The notes under the pieces are model-generated. The model saw nothing but the letters and a program-made list of their open reading frames with translations, made no database searches and had not been told where the DNA came from. A stretch of DNA of 64,000 bases from Poa pratensis (lineage: Eukaryota > Streptophyta > Magnoliopsida > Poales > Poaceae): assembly GCA_947311845.1 (NCBI GenBank), contig CAMZMU010000075.1, forward strand, positions 24,279,421 to 24,343,420, written 5' to 3'. Shown in pieces: positions 31,352 through 43,916 of this stretch (positions within the stretch are counted from its first letter, which is position 1; each line of letters begins with the position of its first letter). A program made the position numbers and the translations under genes.

Positions 31352-32119
31352 ACAGATCAATTCTAGCTTTGGCAATTAATCGGCTTATTTGACACCCGCA
31401 CATGCCTACGCGATAGATTGGACCTATGAGAACTTAACGACTTCATCATTGCAAATTTAGGTAAAGGTTTTAGTCCGGATTAATTTTCCGGCTAGCTCTT
31501 GTCTCTAGTTGCGAACAATGCCATTGTATAATCATCTTAGTGGTACTACCATTCATATCATAGTATTTTTGGCATAAGAATACATGTCACCATCTCATCA
31601 CTGCTCTAGGTTGGACCATCCGTTGCCACTTTGGGGCGGTGTGGGAGGGGAGATGGTTTATTGCTTAGCCAAGGGCACATGTTCCCTTTGAAAACAAAGC
31701 CTCCACTTGTTCTCTCTTTCGGGTGAAATGCTACCACCCAATACAAGCATGCTCTGCTTAATTAAGGAACAATGCTCTGCTTGATCGATATATATACTCT
31801 GCCCGAGGATCGAACCCATTACGGTATGATACTAGTATTATTCAATGCTTAGTGCTTGCTGTGCTTTTTTTTCTTATATAAATGAGAATGCGTGTGGGAA
31901 CATCAGCTACAAGAATTCATATCCGTACACATATTGTACAGAAACCACATTTGTGCAAGCATCCTGAGATATGATGGAACACGCCGACACTATCTTACCT
32001 TCCTTGCACATTAGGATAGCTTGAAAGTTGCATCGTTCTTCAGTTGTAAGTCATGTGTGCCATTACCTGGCATTCCCAGTCCACTCGGAATCAGAATCAG
32101 AATCGGATCGGAATCGCAA
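31352..32119. other. Unassigned spacer
   Basis: No gene recognised. A TATA-like cttatataaatgag occurs at about 31874 on the plus strand without an obvious ORF behind it. Confidence 0.35.
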
Positions 32120-32505
32120 GCGACCTACGATGCCATGACGACGACGACGACACCGACATCCCTTGCTTGCATTATCCTATCGTCGTCTCTCTTGTGACGC
32201 GCACCCGTCGCCCGACGTTCTTGGCGGGGACGCAAAGGAGCGCCCCCAACGCGGCCATGCATGCGCCGATGGACACCTCGAAACCGAACGCCAAGCACGC
32301 CCGCCATGGCGAGCTGATATAGAGAGATTCCCCATGTCGCCATGATCAGCGCGTGCGGATGCTTAGGTGAACGGGATCCGTCAGATTCCATCAGGCTCAA
32401 GGCATGTTGCACTCCATTGTTGTCGCCATGCTGTTGCTTCGGTTCAGGCTTGGAGCCACCACCGATGCCGACCGGCGACACTGCCGCGGCAGCGGCAGGA
32501 ATCAT
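32120..32505 (-). pseudogene. Unidentified membrane-protein ORF fragment, frameshifted
   Basis: The minus strand reads an alanine-rich start (MIPAAAAAVSPVGIGGG), SDGSRSPKHPHALIMATWG, then ISLYQLAMAGVLGV, a likely membrane helix. There the frame appears lost: the neighbouring frame continues FEVSIGACMAALGALLCVPA and KNVGRRVRVTRETTIG to a stop. That second helix-like stretch with a basic tail looks like the true C-terminus. I do not recognise the family. It could be a gene relic or a gene with a base error; no exon upstream was found. Confidence 0.4.
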
Positions 32506-34329
32506 TCCGGCAGGGCAGTGGCGTGATTATGCTTGGGTTGACGAGTCGGCTCCCGGATGTGGAAAAAGAAGAGGCGGGTGGAAAGGCGGGATCAAAAGCC
32601 GGGCGCGCGGGGGCTTTTACTTGCCAGGTGCACGCTGAATGATATGCCTGGATGAAAAGCGTCAGCTGTTCATGCCGAGATTGCTGTGTTGGATGTCCTT
32701 TTCTCGTTTCATGTATCCATCGCACAATTTCAATGCTGCACGCAACCGTAGGTAGCCACGGCGTTGCATTTACCACCCCACAAGAATGTGTTTCAGGATA
32801 TACCATCCAATACTATTTTGATCCACAAATGTTTGTTCAGTTTATTTTTTATCCTTCAAATATCAGATATAGTTGTTCTCCGCAAAAGAAGTGGTATGAA
32901 TGAAGACATGTTAATGGTTTCACACAAGTCAAGGGTGGAACACAATACAAAAACAATCAAACACCAATTAAAACTGTATATATTATTTGAAATGTATCGT
33001 GGAAGAATCAAAAAATAGTTTATTACAGGAAAAGTTTAGCAAAATTTATTGTAAAAAAATAAAAATAAAAGGATACAAAATAAGAAAACATAAAAATGAT
33101 GTTCTACCAAAAAAGGAAATCAAAATTTATTGTAAAAACGTAAATTTGAAGAAAAAAAAGGATAAAAATTAGAGAAAGGAAAAAACAATGATACTCTACA
33201 AAAAAAAACAAATTTGAGAAACAAACAAATAATTCACAGACATTTATGAAAGTAAGCAAATATGTTTTATTTTTAATCAACTTTAAGAAGTTAGTGTTTT
33301 TTCATCTAAATATAGTTATTTATGATACTTCTAATTTTACATTATATATATATTCAAAATTCCATGTAAAATCGTTAATTTTTCAAGAATAATTGAATTG
33401 TCATTAAAAGTCCTTGTGATATTATGATTTTTATTCTAAATAACTTTTAGTTAATTGTTTTCCTTGTTTTTCCTGATTGTTTTGCTGACTAGGCTACCCT
33501 GTGTGTGAAACTAGCTGCCAGACATCATCCATGTCACTTTGACCAAGGTCAACTATCAGTTATGTCTAGTAAAGTCAATGGTCAATTTACCTGGTATATT
33601 GGAGTTGTTTTTTTGCACTAAACTAAGAGTAATTTTTCCATTACACATCATCCAAACCAATAGTTTAAGTAAACAAAATAACATTTCTGCAAAACTGAAG
33701 TAAGGAAAATAACAAGGTTTAAACCTTGCCAAGCAGAAAAAATAATAAGATCTTACAAGCTCCACCCGAAACACGTTAACTGTATTTCCTCTTTGGAGTA
33801 ATATTTCTCGAAACACAATCTTCAGAGTAGTATTTCTTGAAACTCACATGGAGAGCGACACTAGTAAGAGTGTGGTACGGTGGTACTCATACAATTACTG
33901 GCCACGCTACTACTAGCAAAAGGAAGCATATAACGAGATGTACATAGCTCTCTAGTGATTTCTAAGAATCGACAGTGGTGCATATTTATCCAAGACTTTG
34001 TGCGCAAAGTGAAGATCTTGACATCTGCTTTATATACGAGATGTAATCTTGTGGGTATGGACACAAACCTTTTCTTAATACCACAATCCCAAGTATATAT
34101 AACCACCCACACAAAGAAAATACCTTTCTTGGTTTACTTATACGTTCGGGCATGAAAAAGGTCAGCACACTTTAATCATGCACCGTATAGTGGGTTCACA
34201 CCGGTTCATCTTTCAATCTTTTATGGTTGCAAAAAAGGTGATGTTACATATACACGAGGGGAATATACACACGAGTTGCGTCATCAGCCAATTTGAGCAC
34301 GAATCATCTTGCCAAACTGAGGTTTCTAG
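32506..34329. other. AT-rich spacer with A-rich tandem repeat
   Basis: 33000-33240 is a degenerate tandem repeat of roughly 95-100 bp (caaaatttattgtaaaaa occurs twice, and atgttctaccaaaaaa/atactctacaaaaaaa twice). The rest contains no recognised gene; ORFs in it are short and lysine-rich through base composition. Confidence 0.4.
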
Positions 34330-34448
34330 TGCAAAGGTTCAGTAAAAGAAGACAGTATGTTTTACTGTGTTGATGCACCACGTACTGTTGGTCTCTGTTT
34401 CATCGTAGTATGTTTTACTGTGCTGATGCACCACGTACCTGGTGCAAA

Positions 34449-35590
34449 GGTTCAGTAAAAGAAGGCTTTTACGTAGTACGTGAGTTGATTGGTACATGTA
34501 GCTCAGCAATTTCTACGGTAACCAGCTGAAGTTGGCCCTACAGTTGGGTACCATTGTAGACACGTGCAAGTCTTGTATGAGAAACCAAATAATCGTTGTC
34601 GAGAAGGGAAAATAGATGAACCGCGTTTCAGGCAGAGACGAAGTTCCATGAGTTGTAGTGCATGGTTTTTGCCGGTTCCCATAAATTAATCGGGCAATGT
34701 ATGGTTTTTGGGTCAGGTTCACTTGTTAACTGGACCAACTCTCTTCTTCTATAATGCAATTGCGGGAAAATAGATGAACCACGTCCACGGTCCTAAACAG
34801 ATCCGGTGCCTTTGTTGTTGTGCTAAAAGCAACAAGTTCAACTGGGGCAAAAATTAAGCAACAAGTACAGGTGACCACTAGATTCAAGGCAAATTAGAGC
34901 TTGTTATTTCTAATCAACTAGGGGCTTGTCTGGAGAACATACATTGCTCCTGTTGTCCTCCAAAATTTTAGAATACCTGTCGCTTTCCAGTCTGAGACAA
35001 TTTAACTACATTCCTCAAGTAAAATAAATACACTTCTTGTCGATAAAGCAAAGCACTCGAGGTGGAGGAGTTCAGTCGGGGCTAAGCAGCCACTCTCCTG
35101 CTTTCGTGCTGCGTGCTTTGCGTCTGGATCTCGGATTAGAGGCGACGCTGGACAGTGAAGGGAGTGGAACGCTTTGCATCCACAGCATGTATGATGTACT
35201 CCTACACAAACCCCTGGGGACAAGCCGCTTTTCCTGTTTGGTTTATCTATTATCCTTTTGCCAGTGGCTCGATCGCTTCGCTTTACGAAAGAGTTCTTTC
35301 TATCCTCTTATGCTGGCCATGACTTGTAGACTGGACCTTAGACTTTGGAGCTGAACGAAGTTTCAGAGTGGAACTGAACATGCCGCTTCCTCTGTAAAAC
35401 AAAAGTGAAATAGCTGAACCTGCACGCTGGTCAGCTGCTGCACCTTGGTGGTTAGATACTTACTCCGTAGATGTCACCTGTCAGTCACTGGCGCCGAGCT
35501 GCTCAGCTTGGAAGATTTGGGTTGCAGTACTTGTTCATCGATGTCGGCAGTTGTTACCGTGTCACTGTGTACAAACTGTACATGTACCTA
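34449..35590 (+). repeat. Tandem duplication, unit A
   Basis: From ggttcagtaaaagaaggctt, this segment is repeated in the same orientation at 35964-37073. The copies are similar throughout but differ by indels. Unit A contains about 150 bp (34620-34770) missing from unit B, bounded by gaaaatagatgaacc repeats. No protein family is recognised. Short repeats of the start (tgcaaaggttcagtaaaaga; gtatgttttactgtg) precede it at 34330-34448. Confidence 0.8.
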
Positions 35591-35595
35591 GTACT

Positions 35596-35936
35596 GCTCT
35601 TTTTTTTTTAATAATACGTTTTTTTAATTAAATTCGAAAAATATTACGCAAAATCAAAAAAATTCAGAAATAATACGGCCTCGGCCCAGGCTGGGCCGAT
35701 TAGTACCTGTCGGCCCAATCCTGGCCGATTAGTACTAATCGGCCCAGGCCTGGCCGATAAGCTACTAATCAGGGCACGGCTGGGCTAGCCCAGTGGGCAC
35801 TTATCGGCCAGGCCTGGGCCGATTAGTGCCTGTCGGTTTAGCCTGGGCCGAGGCCGTATTATTTGTGTAATTTATGCAAAATGCGTAATATTTATCAAAT
35901 TTCTGTAAAAAAATGTATTATTAAAAAAAAGTTAGC
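35596..35936. mobile_element. 341-bp Mutator-type MITE with GGCC-palindrome core
   Basis: Flanked by cctagtact on both sides (35587-35595 and 35937-35945), a 9-bp target duplication as for Mutator. Inverted arms of about 100 bp: tttttttaataatacg, aaaaatattacgcaaa and aataatacggcctcggccca against their complements. The core (35695-35850) is built from repeated ggcc(c)aggcctggccgatta and agtactaatcggcc units that pair with each other. It sits between the two units of the tandem duplication. Confidence 0.8.
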
Positions 35937-35963
35937 CCTAGTACTCCGTAGTAGTTAATCGTA

Positions 35964-37073
35964 GGTTCAGTAAAAGAAGGCTTTTACGTAGTACGTGAGT
36001 TGATTGGTACATGTAGCTCAGCAATTTCTACGGTAACCAGCTGAAGCTGGCCCTACAGTTGGGTACCATTGTAGACACGTGCAAGTCTTGTATGAGAAAC
36101 AAAATAATCGTTGTCGAGAAGGGAAAAAATGAGAAAATAGATGCCCGCAAAAAAAAAGGGAAAGGGAAAATAGATGAACCACGTTATTGCACGGTCCTAA
36201 ACAGATCCGGTCCCTTTGTTGTTGTGCTAAAAGCAACAAGTTCAGCTGGGGCAAATATTAAGCAACAAGTACAGGTGACCACCAGATTCAAGGCAAATTA
36301 GGGCTTGTTGTTTCTAATCACTAGGCGCTTTGTCTGGAGAACATTGCCCCTGTTGTCCTCCAAAATTTTAGAATACCTGTCGCTTTCCAGTCTTTGGTTT
36401 TGTGTGAGACAATTTAACTAAATTCGTCAAGTAAAATAAATACACTTATTGTCGATAAAGGAAAGGCACCACGGAGAGCAGAAAGCATATAACGGAGCCG
36501 TGTGAAAGCAAGCACTCGAGGAGTTCAGACGGAGCTAAGTAGCCACTCTCTTGCTTTTGTGCCGCATGCTTTGCGTCTGGATCTAGGATTAGAGGCGACG
36601 CTGGACAGTGAAGGGAGTAGAACGCTTTGCCTTTGCAGCCACAGCATGTATGATGTACTCCTCCTGCTATGCACACTACACAAACCCTAGGGACAAGCGG
36701 TTTTTCCAGTTTGGTTTATCTATGCTTTTGCCAGGGCTCGATCGCTTCGCTTTACGAAAGAGCTCTTTCTTTCTATCTTCTGGTGCTGGCCATGACTTGT
36801 AGACTGGACCTTCGACTTTGGAGTTGGACGGAAATTTCAGCGTGGAACTGAACGTGATGCTTCCTCTGTAGAATCAGTGAAATAGCTGAAGCTGCACGCT
36901 GGTCAGCTGCTGCACCTTGGTGGTTAGATACTTAGATCTCACCTTACACGTTGGTCAGTCACTGACACCGAGCTGCCCAGATTCAAAGATCGGGTTGTAC
37001 GTAGTACTTTGTTCATCGATGTCGGCCGTTGTTACCGTGTCACTGTGTACAATTGTACATGTACCTAGTAGTT
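35964..37073 (+). repeat. Tandem duplication, unit B
   Basis: Second copy of the segment at 34449-35590. It has a lysine-codon-like A-rich expansion at 36125-36170 and lacks the extra 150 bp of unit A. Short ORFs at corresponding places in both units (STRGGGVQ/STRGVQTELSSHS) drift in frame and are probably not coding. Confidence 0.8.
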
Positions 37074-37454
37074 AACCGTAGGCCCCGGCAACTGCCGTTA
37101 CTGTTTCTCATTTACAGTCTCAAGTACGGCTGGCGTACGATGCTCGATCCATACGCTGTGGAGTACATTTCTTTTGGGTGGTCCATACATACCTCTACGG
37201 CTGGGAAGGGAGGGCAAGGAAGCAACAGGGGGTCTTTTGTGTAGTGCGTACATCCGTGGGTACGGAACACGCCATTCAAGACGCAGCCGTGATACGCCAA
37301 CCGGCCCCAGGATCCGTTGTGAAATTGATCACCGGTGGTACAAGCTGCTTTTGGGATGTACATGTTACAACCATTACAGATAGAGTACAGATGTTCATAC
37401 ATCAAATACATCATACATATGGGAAATATCGCGCTTATCAGGTATGGCTTTGAA
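37074..37454. other. 3' flank of THP1
   Basis: Downstream of the THP1 stop codon and presumably its 3' UTR. Nothing else recognised. Confidence 0.4.
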
Positions 37455-40400
37455 CTAAACAGGCTTCCCATTCAACTTTGGGAAGGGGTCTTGTTTGCTG
37501 AGGACAAGAACCTTGCTTTTGTGAGCAAAGTATCCTTTTATGAGGTTCTTGTATATTAGGCACGCCATGATGCATTCCACCTGAAAACCAAGGGATGGAA
37601 TTAGGTTACATACATCATAAAGCAAACCAAAGATAGTATACTATCATAAAGAATGGATCTCTCGAAGCACCTCATCCACGTCCATGGTGATTCCAAGCCA
37701 CTTCAGAGTCTTTACCAAGACCTCTAGCTTGATCTGATGCGCCTTAGCTGGTTCCTTCTGCCTCTGAATGACATGGCTGCAAAAGAAAACGAACCCACAA
37801 GGGTTGGGTTACTCTGTAAAAGCATGACAAGGACAGATTAGATTCAAGTTTGGACTCACATCTTCTTCACTAATCTCCGGTAGACCTGGAGTTCAAGTTT
37901 CTCCAGCACAAGGTAGACACCACATTTTAGTAATCTTGCAACACAGGAAAAGAAATCAGCGTCGTCGCCCCAAAAACGGAGCAATAGGTACCCATTAAAA
38001 ATGAACGAAGCAAGTAGTGGCGGCGGATGGTTCAAAAAAAATTAGCACACAAATGTGAACTTACTGGTCTTCATGCCTATCAAGGGCCTGCTTGAGAAGC
38101 CTGAGATCCCCTCTCCTAAGTGAGGTCACAATATCTGCATACTGAAAGGTTAAATTACCACTTGTGCAAATCAAAATGGATAGGGGGGAATCCCTGAAGT
38201 AGCAAAGTCAGAAGCATAGTTAAGGAATATGACATCAGCATTAAACAAACATCTTGATGAAACGAATAAATAGTCCAAGCGAATAGCATATTTCACAAAA
38301 GAAATAAAAGAAAAGGCACCTATGCAAGATAAGCTTACAACTAGAAATTTAAGTTAAAGCTCACCAAGTCATATGCAACATCAGCCTGTGGTAGTGTCGC
38401 ACGACAATAGGGGTTGATCATCATTTAGAAACTCTCTCGTAATTATGACAGCAATTCGTATAAAAGGGAAAGCCTTATCATGGATGAATGATGACTAGGC
38501 AAGTATACTTATCATAACCTGTCACCAATCATTGTTCTAAGGGGACAGAGGGATAAGGACCTGAGGTGTCAAATAGATTTTTTGATTGTAAATGTTGATA
38601 AGGTTCTGATAAAGTTAATCGTGGTTCTCAAAGGGCTCACAAATCATAAAGTGTGGTGTAGATTTTCCAATCTTTTGTCAGACCTAACGCCCATATAGAC
38701 CCTAGGATAAGAGATGAAGTAAAAAGCTGACAAGTCCAGATTAACTTGTCAATCATCTCAAAGAATTGACAGGTTAGACACGGCATGCTCATATATCTCA
38801 CAGCTCACAAGATCACTTCATGTTAATGAAATGTACTTATACCACTAGAGTATCCAAATGCACTCAATATGCGACCTTACTCCTCTTTGCAATCTATCAT
38901 CTACAAATTTTCAAATTCCGCCCAAATGTCACTAGCTCTTGCTGCTTGAAATTAAAGGTCAACACATAGACATGGTATGGGACTATCAGAGCCTGTGCAA
39001 TACAACTAAGTGTAAATTTAAACGTGACAAAAGCAACAAATTATGTTCATGAACATTTGTGAACAAGCATGATAAATGTTTTTATGACTGGAAAAGATGG
39101 TTTGGAATACAACTACATAAATATATTGCATTCCACAATCTCCTTCACGTTATATAAGAGTACGAGGATATATATACCTCAAGCAGATTGTACTTCTCCA
39201 GGAGGGCCCTCCTTGGCAAAACACCAATTGACAGCTTCACAGGGATTAGAAACTTCAAAATTTTCCTAGAAAACTGACCATTAGTAGTTCCAAGTTCCAA
39301 CATATGGGTGCCCACAAATCACAAGCTACAAAACTCCTTGTAACACAAATACCTCAAATTTGATTCGCTTCGAGGATTACAATACATCAAAGCATAAGTT
39401 AGCTTCTGATCGGCCTGATCCAATTAATTGAAACCAGAACAAAAAAAGTTGATATTAGCAATCTCATCTAGGTCATAACATCTTAGAGTTGCAGAATATA
39501 TACAAAAATGAGCATGCACGCTGGGGCTGGGGGTGGGGGTGGGGAGGGAGCTTACAACAAGAAAATTCTCATTAAAGACCTCCAGGCGACCAGTATAATA
39601 CATATAAGTGACCTGTGGCATCATGCATAGTCAAGAGTTTATGGGATAAAAATACATGTCAATATAAACTCCTTATTAACAGAGAAGAGAGACCATGGAC
39701 TTTTACTTTCATACCTTGTCTTTCACTGGAAAATCCTCAAAATCAAAATTCCTAGCTGTTTCAATACTCCTAATGACACTGCGGCAAAGGTTGACTGTAC
39801 CAAGCTGTATAATTTGAGGATCAAGTATTAGCCCGTTGTATGTTAAATGATGTACAATGGAATTCCAGTTCACACATTGTAAACATTATATTTGCGTGGA
39901 TATTTGAGCATCGAGTATTAGCCCATACTTTATAGTTCCTTTTAGCTATATTAGCGTGCTCTCTATACATTGTATGAATTATATTTGCTAGATTAGTAAG
40001 ATATACTATTGAAGTATGAAAATATTACAGTGAGAAACCTACCCTGAAATAAATTTTAAACAGCTGGCAGGTAACATACAGTGCCCCAACGCGCTTAGGT
40101 CCTTTAACCTGCAAGGTTGGGATTCACCAAATGCCAATAGTCAGAATCTTAAAAATAAATACGGTTTAGAAAAAGAAAAAGAAATGCATTGAAGAGGTAA
40201 TAATTGCTGCATTTTCGGTTTGAACAGTCACATCGTGTGTCCAAGAGATTCGTATATATACACGGAAAATACAAACAGGAAAAAATTTATCGTATACATA
40301 AATATGATGCATGATATGTCCTTAATCCGGAGGCAGGAATCAGGGGTCATGACGGTAACAAGGCAATAATGCACCAACATTAACAAGAGGGGGCGATGCG

Positions 40401-41864
40401 TGCCAACAGTAAATCTAAAGGGCTGATATTAACTATGTGAGGCACTTCTTGTATTATTGGAGCCAATGCGTATGATAACCCACCACATGAATATATTGAT
40501 AGATCATCAAATGAAGGTATTCCACATTCCAGTGTAACTTCAGATCAATTTCTATGCAAAACCACCATCCTCTACATTGATGTAAATGCAACAGCAACTG
40601 TTAAGACACTTAATGAAGGCACAGCTTCTCCTTTCCTGGCAACATCACCGTTTCCAGCCTATTAGGGCTTGTTCAGTGTAAAATGTTTCCAGCCAATTAG
40701 GCGGAGATATTCTAACAACATCAGCAAACACCATCTAAGCTACAACTACTCTAATGCAAGTTCCTCTTTGTAGATTCTTAGATGATTGTATTGTTAACTA
40801 ACAAGAGCTAATTATATGCTTAAGCACATGGTAAGAAATGGTGCCTAATCAAGCATAGGTGCTACAAAAGAGGACCTTGTCCATTGTACTCCCTCCGTTT
40901 TTCAATATAAGATGTTTTAGCTTTTGTCCACATTCACATGCACACAAATGTATGTAGACACATTTACTTTATATGTTCACTCATTTTAGTATGCATGTAG
41001 ACAACATGTGTAACATCTAAAACATCTTATATTAAAAGACGGAGGGATTACGTGGCAAGGAAAACGTGTCTAGTTTTGCTAAGAACCTCTCAAGGCACCT
41101 GAACTGTACATGCTCGTCGCAAGCAATTTCCTTCAGTGATTCAGATTCATGATACTCTACTTATTACCGTCGAAGAAAACACACCAAATAAATATTTCAG
41201 AAATCCATACCGCTAGTGCACCGAAAACCTTCATCAGGAATGACCCAGCCGCCTGCAGCTTGTCAGGGTTCTTGCCGCTGATTACAAGCTCCCTATCTGC
41301 CTACAGCAAGCCAAGAAACAAGCAGCCATGAGCCCCAAAGCCTCAACTTTATAGACCCAAACCACCAACCCAGCTCACCTTCTCAGCTAGCAGCCTGATC
41401 TCGAGCGCCACCGTGTGCATCGCCTCCATCGCCCAAGGAGTCTCCCAGTTCCGGAACTCCTGCAGGAACGCGCTGCAACCAAAACCACATCAAATACTCA
41501 GAAAAAATCGAATAAATGTATCTAAATTTGTTCGTAAAGAGTGTATAGAGGGAGGCAGTACGCACCTGGCAGCCTTCTCGAAAGAGGAGTAGGCGTCCCC
41601 GAAGCGGCGGAGGGAGTGGGAGTGGATGGCGCGGAGGAGTGGTGGGAGGAAGTCGGAGAGGTGGGGGAAGCGGTCGGCGGCGAAGTGGGGGAAGTCCGGG
41701 AAAGCGGCGAGCGCGTCGGAGAGCGGGGTGGAAGCAGGGGCGGAGGAGATGGCGAGGAGGGAGGCGAGGTCGGCGCCGTCGGACTGGGAGATGGCGTCGT
41801 CCAAGCGGGAGAGGTAGTCGGCGATGCGGCGGTGAGCCTCGCCCATGCTCAGGTACGCCGCCAT
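37455..41864 (-). CDS. THP1: THP1/EER5, TREX-2 mRNA-export complex subunit (PCI domain), 409 aa
   Basis: Twelve exons: 41566-41864, 41379-41472, 41211-41300, 40043-40108, 39715-39804, 39556-39612, 39353-39414, 39178-39265, 38065-38141, 37860-37934, 37671-37776, 37455-37580. They sum to 1230 bases and all phases fit GT/AG introns. The start at 41864 gives MAAYLSMGEAHRRIADYLSR, matching the family N-terminus. Diagnostic stretches: SSFEKAAS, NWETPWAMEAMHTVALEIRL, KGPKRVGALYVTCQLFKIYF, SVIRSIETARNFDFEDFPVK, VTYMYYTGRLEVFNENF, LIYKNLIKGYFAHKSKVLVL and the tail QDPFPKLNGKPV. The C-terminal half is the PCI/winged-helix module. In Arabidopsis THP1 (EER5) joins SAC3 at the nuclear pore in TREX-2 and affects mRNA export and ethylene response. 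Length is close to the Arabidopsis protein (about 413). Exon 1 is GC-rich. The gene appears intact. Confidence 0.95.
40889..41048. mobile_element. Stowaway MITE in THP1 intron 3
   Basis: Starts ctccctccgtttttcaatat after TA (40887-40888) and ends ttatattaaaagacggaggg before TA. The arms (aagatgttttag / ctaaaacatctt) are complementary. It lies within the intron 40109-41210 and touches no splice site. Confidence 0.8.
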
Positions 41865-42233
41865 CTCCGGCGCGGCGGCGGCGACGGCGGCGGCGGCGAG
41901 GGTGTTGGGGTTTGGGGCGCGGAGGTCAGCGACGGTGGTGGAAGAAACCAGTAAACTATTGGGTTCGATCCGATGGGGTAGTTCTGGGTTTTTTGTAAGG
42001 TGGTGACGTTCGCCAATCCCCGCCGTCGAGTGAGAAATCGATGGTTGAGTTTACTGCCAGCTCCGCTCTATCGGGCCAAAATGTCGTGTAATCTGTTTGG
42101 CCAGGGCCGTCATGTAAAACAAGAAAGTAAATTTAAATTTTCTAAAAAAAAAGTAAAATTTAAAAATACGTATAATCAGTACTCAACCAAACAAACGACC
42201 CTCAAAATAATCGATTTTCAAGATCCATGAAAC
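41865..42233 (-). promoter_or_regulatory. Upstream region of THP1
   Basis: GC-rich leader (41865-41960, ggcggcggcgacgg-type repeats) followed by ordinary sequence. I see no clear TATA box, as is common in housekeeping genes. Confidence 0.35.
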
Positions 42234-42398
42234 ACTCCCTCCGTTCCTAAATATAATATATTTTGGGTCCTTCACATTTTGACTAGGTGTGGACACAGAT
42301 GAGTGAACATACAAACTAAAACATGTCTAAAAACATGTAGACACATGTGATCTGGATAAAATCTAAAACATCTTATATTTAGGAATGGAGGGAGGGAG
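42234..42398. mobile_element. Stowaway MITE
   Basis: ctccctccgttcctaaatat at the left and atatttaggaatggaggg...gag at the right are terminal inverted repeats. TA follows the right end; the left flank reads CA, so the duplication is imperfect. The interior has related inverted words (aaaacatgtctaaaaacatg). Confidence 0.7.
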
Positions 42399-42940
42399 TA
42401 AAAATAAAAAACATAGAAATTACCAACATGGACGGATGGAAGACCGATCAACACACAAAGGTATTGGATGCAAATTGGGTAGTTTTCTCAAGGAACATTG
42501 AGGTTAGGCTTAGCGATACAATAATTGAAGAGGAGCAAACCCTAGCTAGATTACTCTGCGAAATGCTTGTTCATTTTTTCCCATTCTCCTACCAACTTCC
42601 GGCTTATAATGCTAGTTTTCTTATAGCAGTACGAATAAGTATTTTATCGACGACAAGAAATGAAATAGTAAGCGACCTGTACCGTTGATTGTTGCCATCA
42701 CTTGTTCAAACAACCATCTAGACCCTTAGTGATGTAGCCCAACCTAGGACCATCACCATGTCAAGTACTCCAACACTCCACAAGTCACAATGGACCTCAA
42801 AGGTGAACTCCTTCCACTATGTGAGTCACGATATGTCTCCTTTGGACGGTATACTACTTGACCATCACTCCTCTTGCATTGCTAGGTGTGTCATGACGGG
42901 TACGTGTACACGGGAGGATGACTAAGGTGCAAGAGGAATG
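42399..42940. other. Unassigned spacer
   Basis: No gene recognised. A short plus ORF at 42428-42688 has no identifiable domain. Confidence 0.35.
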
Positions 42941-43734
42941 GAGGACGCCAAGATGGTGGCTGGGAAGAGAAGAAGGAAGAGGAGAAAAGACACAGGCAGC
43001 GGTAGTACCGCTGGGATAGGCGGTACTACCGCCCGAGAAGCTACCGCCACCGCTACCGCCCATGCTGCCGCTGGAACCAGCTTCGGAGCGCTTGTCCGGT
43101 ACCAAGCGGTACCGCTGCAGCGGTACCAACCGGTACCGCCGAGGTGGGAAGCGGGCGCCCAGCCCGCACCAGCGGTACTACCGCTTTACCCAGCGGTAGT
43201 ACCGCCGCTGCGGGAATCAGCACGGGTTGGAGGCCCCAATCCCTTCCCCACCTACCCCCTGTTGGTCAACACTATATATATGTACCCCTTGGATAGATCT
43301 AGGGATAGACTATGTTTTGAGATTAGAGTAGAGCTAGACTCCTTCTTCTCAAAGGTCTCCTTCCTCCCCTTGTGGGGATGGTTCCTCCCCTAGTGGAGAA
43401 GATCCCTGCGTGGATTCAAGACCTCTACTTGTAGCTAGACTACTTGCCAATCTTTCATCTTCGGGTGACTTTATTGGAACGGCTCGGTTGGCCGTTGGAG
43501 AAACAACCATCCAAGATCCCTTCTTGTGTATCTTGCCAATCTCTCCCTTTGGGATTCTATTGGGCCGGTTGGACCGACCGGTAAGTGAAACGGTTCTTGT
43601 ATCTTGTTTGTGTTCGAGTATTCCGCTGCGTTCTTCCTCGTGTTCTTCGTGTTCTTCGCGTTCTTGCGTGCGTTCGTCCACGTCCCCCGTCAATCCGTGA
43701 AGATCGGGCCACCCTAGAGGTCCAAACCTCATCA
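42941..43734 (+). mobile_element. LTR-like retrotransposon fragment
   Basis: Contains many ggtagtaccgc/gcggtactacc words (42998-43200), a TATA-like ctatatatatgtacccc at 43271, a leader-like region, and ends ccaaacctcatca at 43734, an LTR-like CA end. No primer-binding site or gag follows, so it is a solo or truncated LTR. Family not determined. Confidence 0.45.
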
Positions 43735-43916
43735 CTTAGTTAACTGAAGGAGTAGTTTCACATGTAACATCATATGCATTCAGATAGGCTTGGCCCTGAC
43801 AGTGGCCCGTTCTTAAGCATCACTTTGCCCACAAGGTGGAAAGGTCGAAAATATCTCGGAGATGAAAGGCATGTCCTCCCAAGTTGAGTCATCTTCTGAA
43901 AGGTTCTACCAATGTG

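Noticed and set aside
32987..33172. Lysine-rich ORF
   Set aside because: Produced by an A-rich tandem repeat.
43349..43735. 128-codon ORF (glutamate/arginine-rich)
   Set aside because: Lies in an LTR-like fragment and arises from cttcttcgtgttcttc-type repeats.
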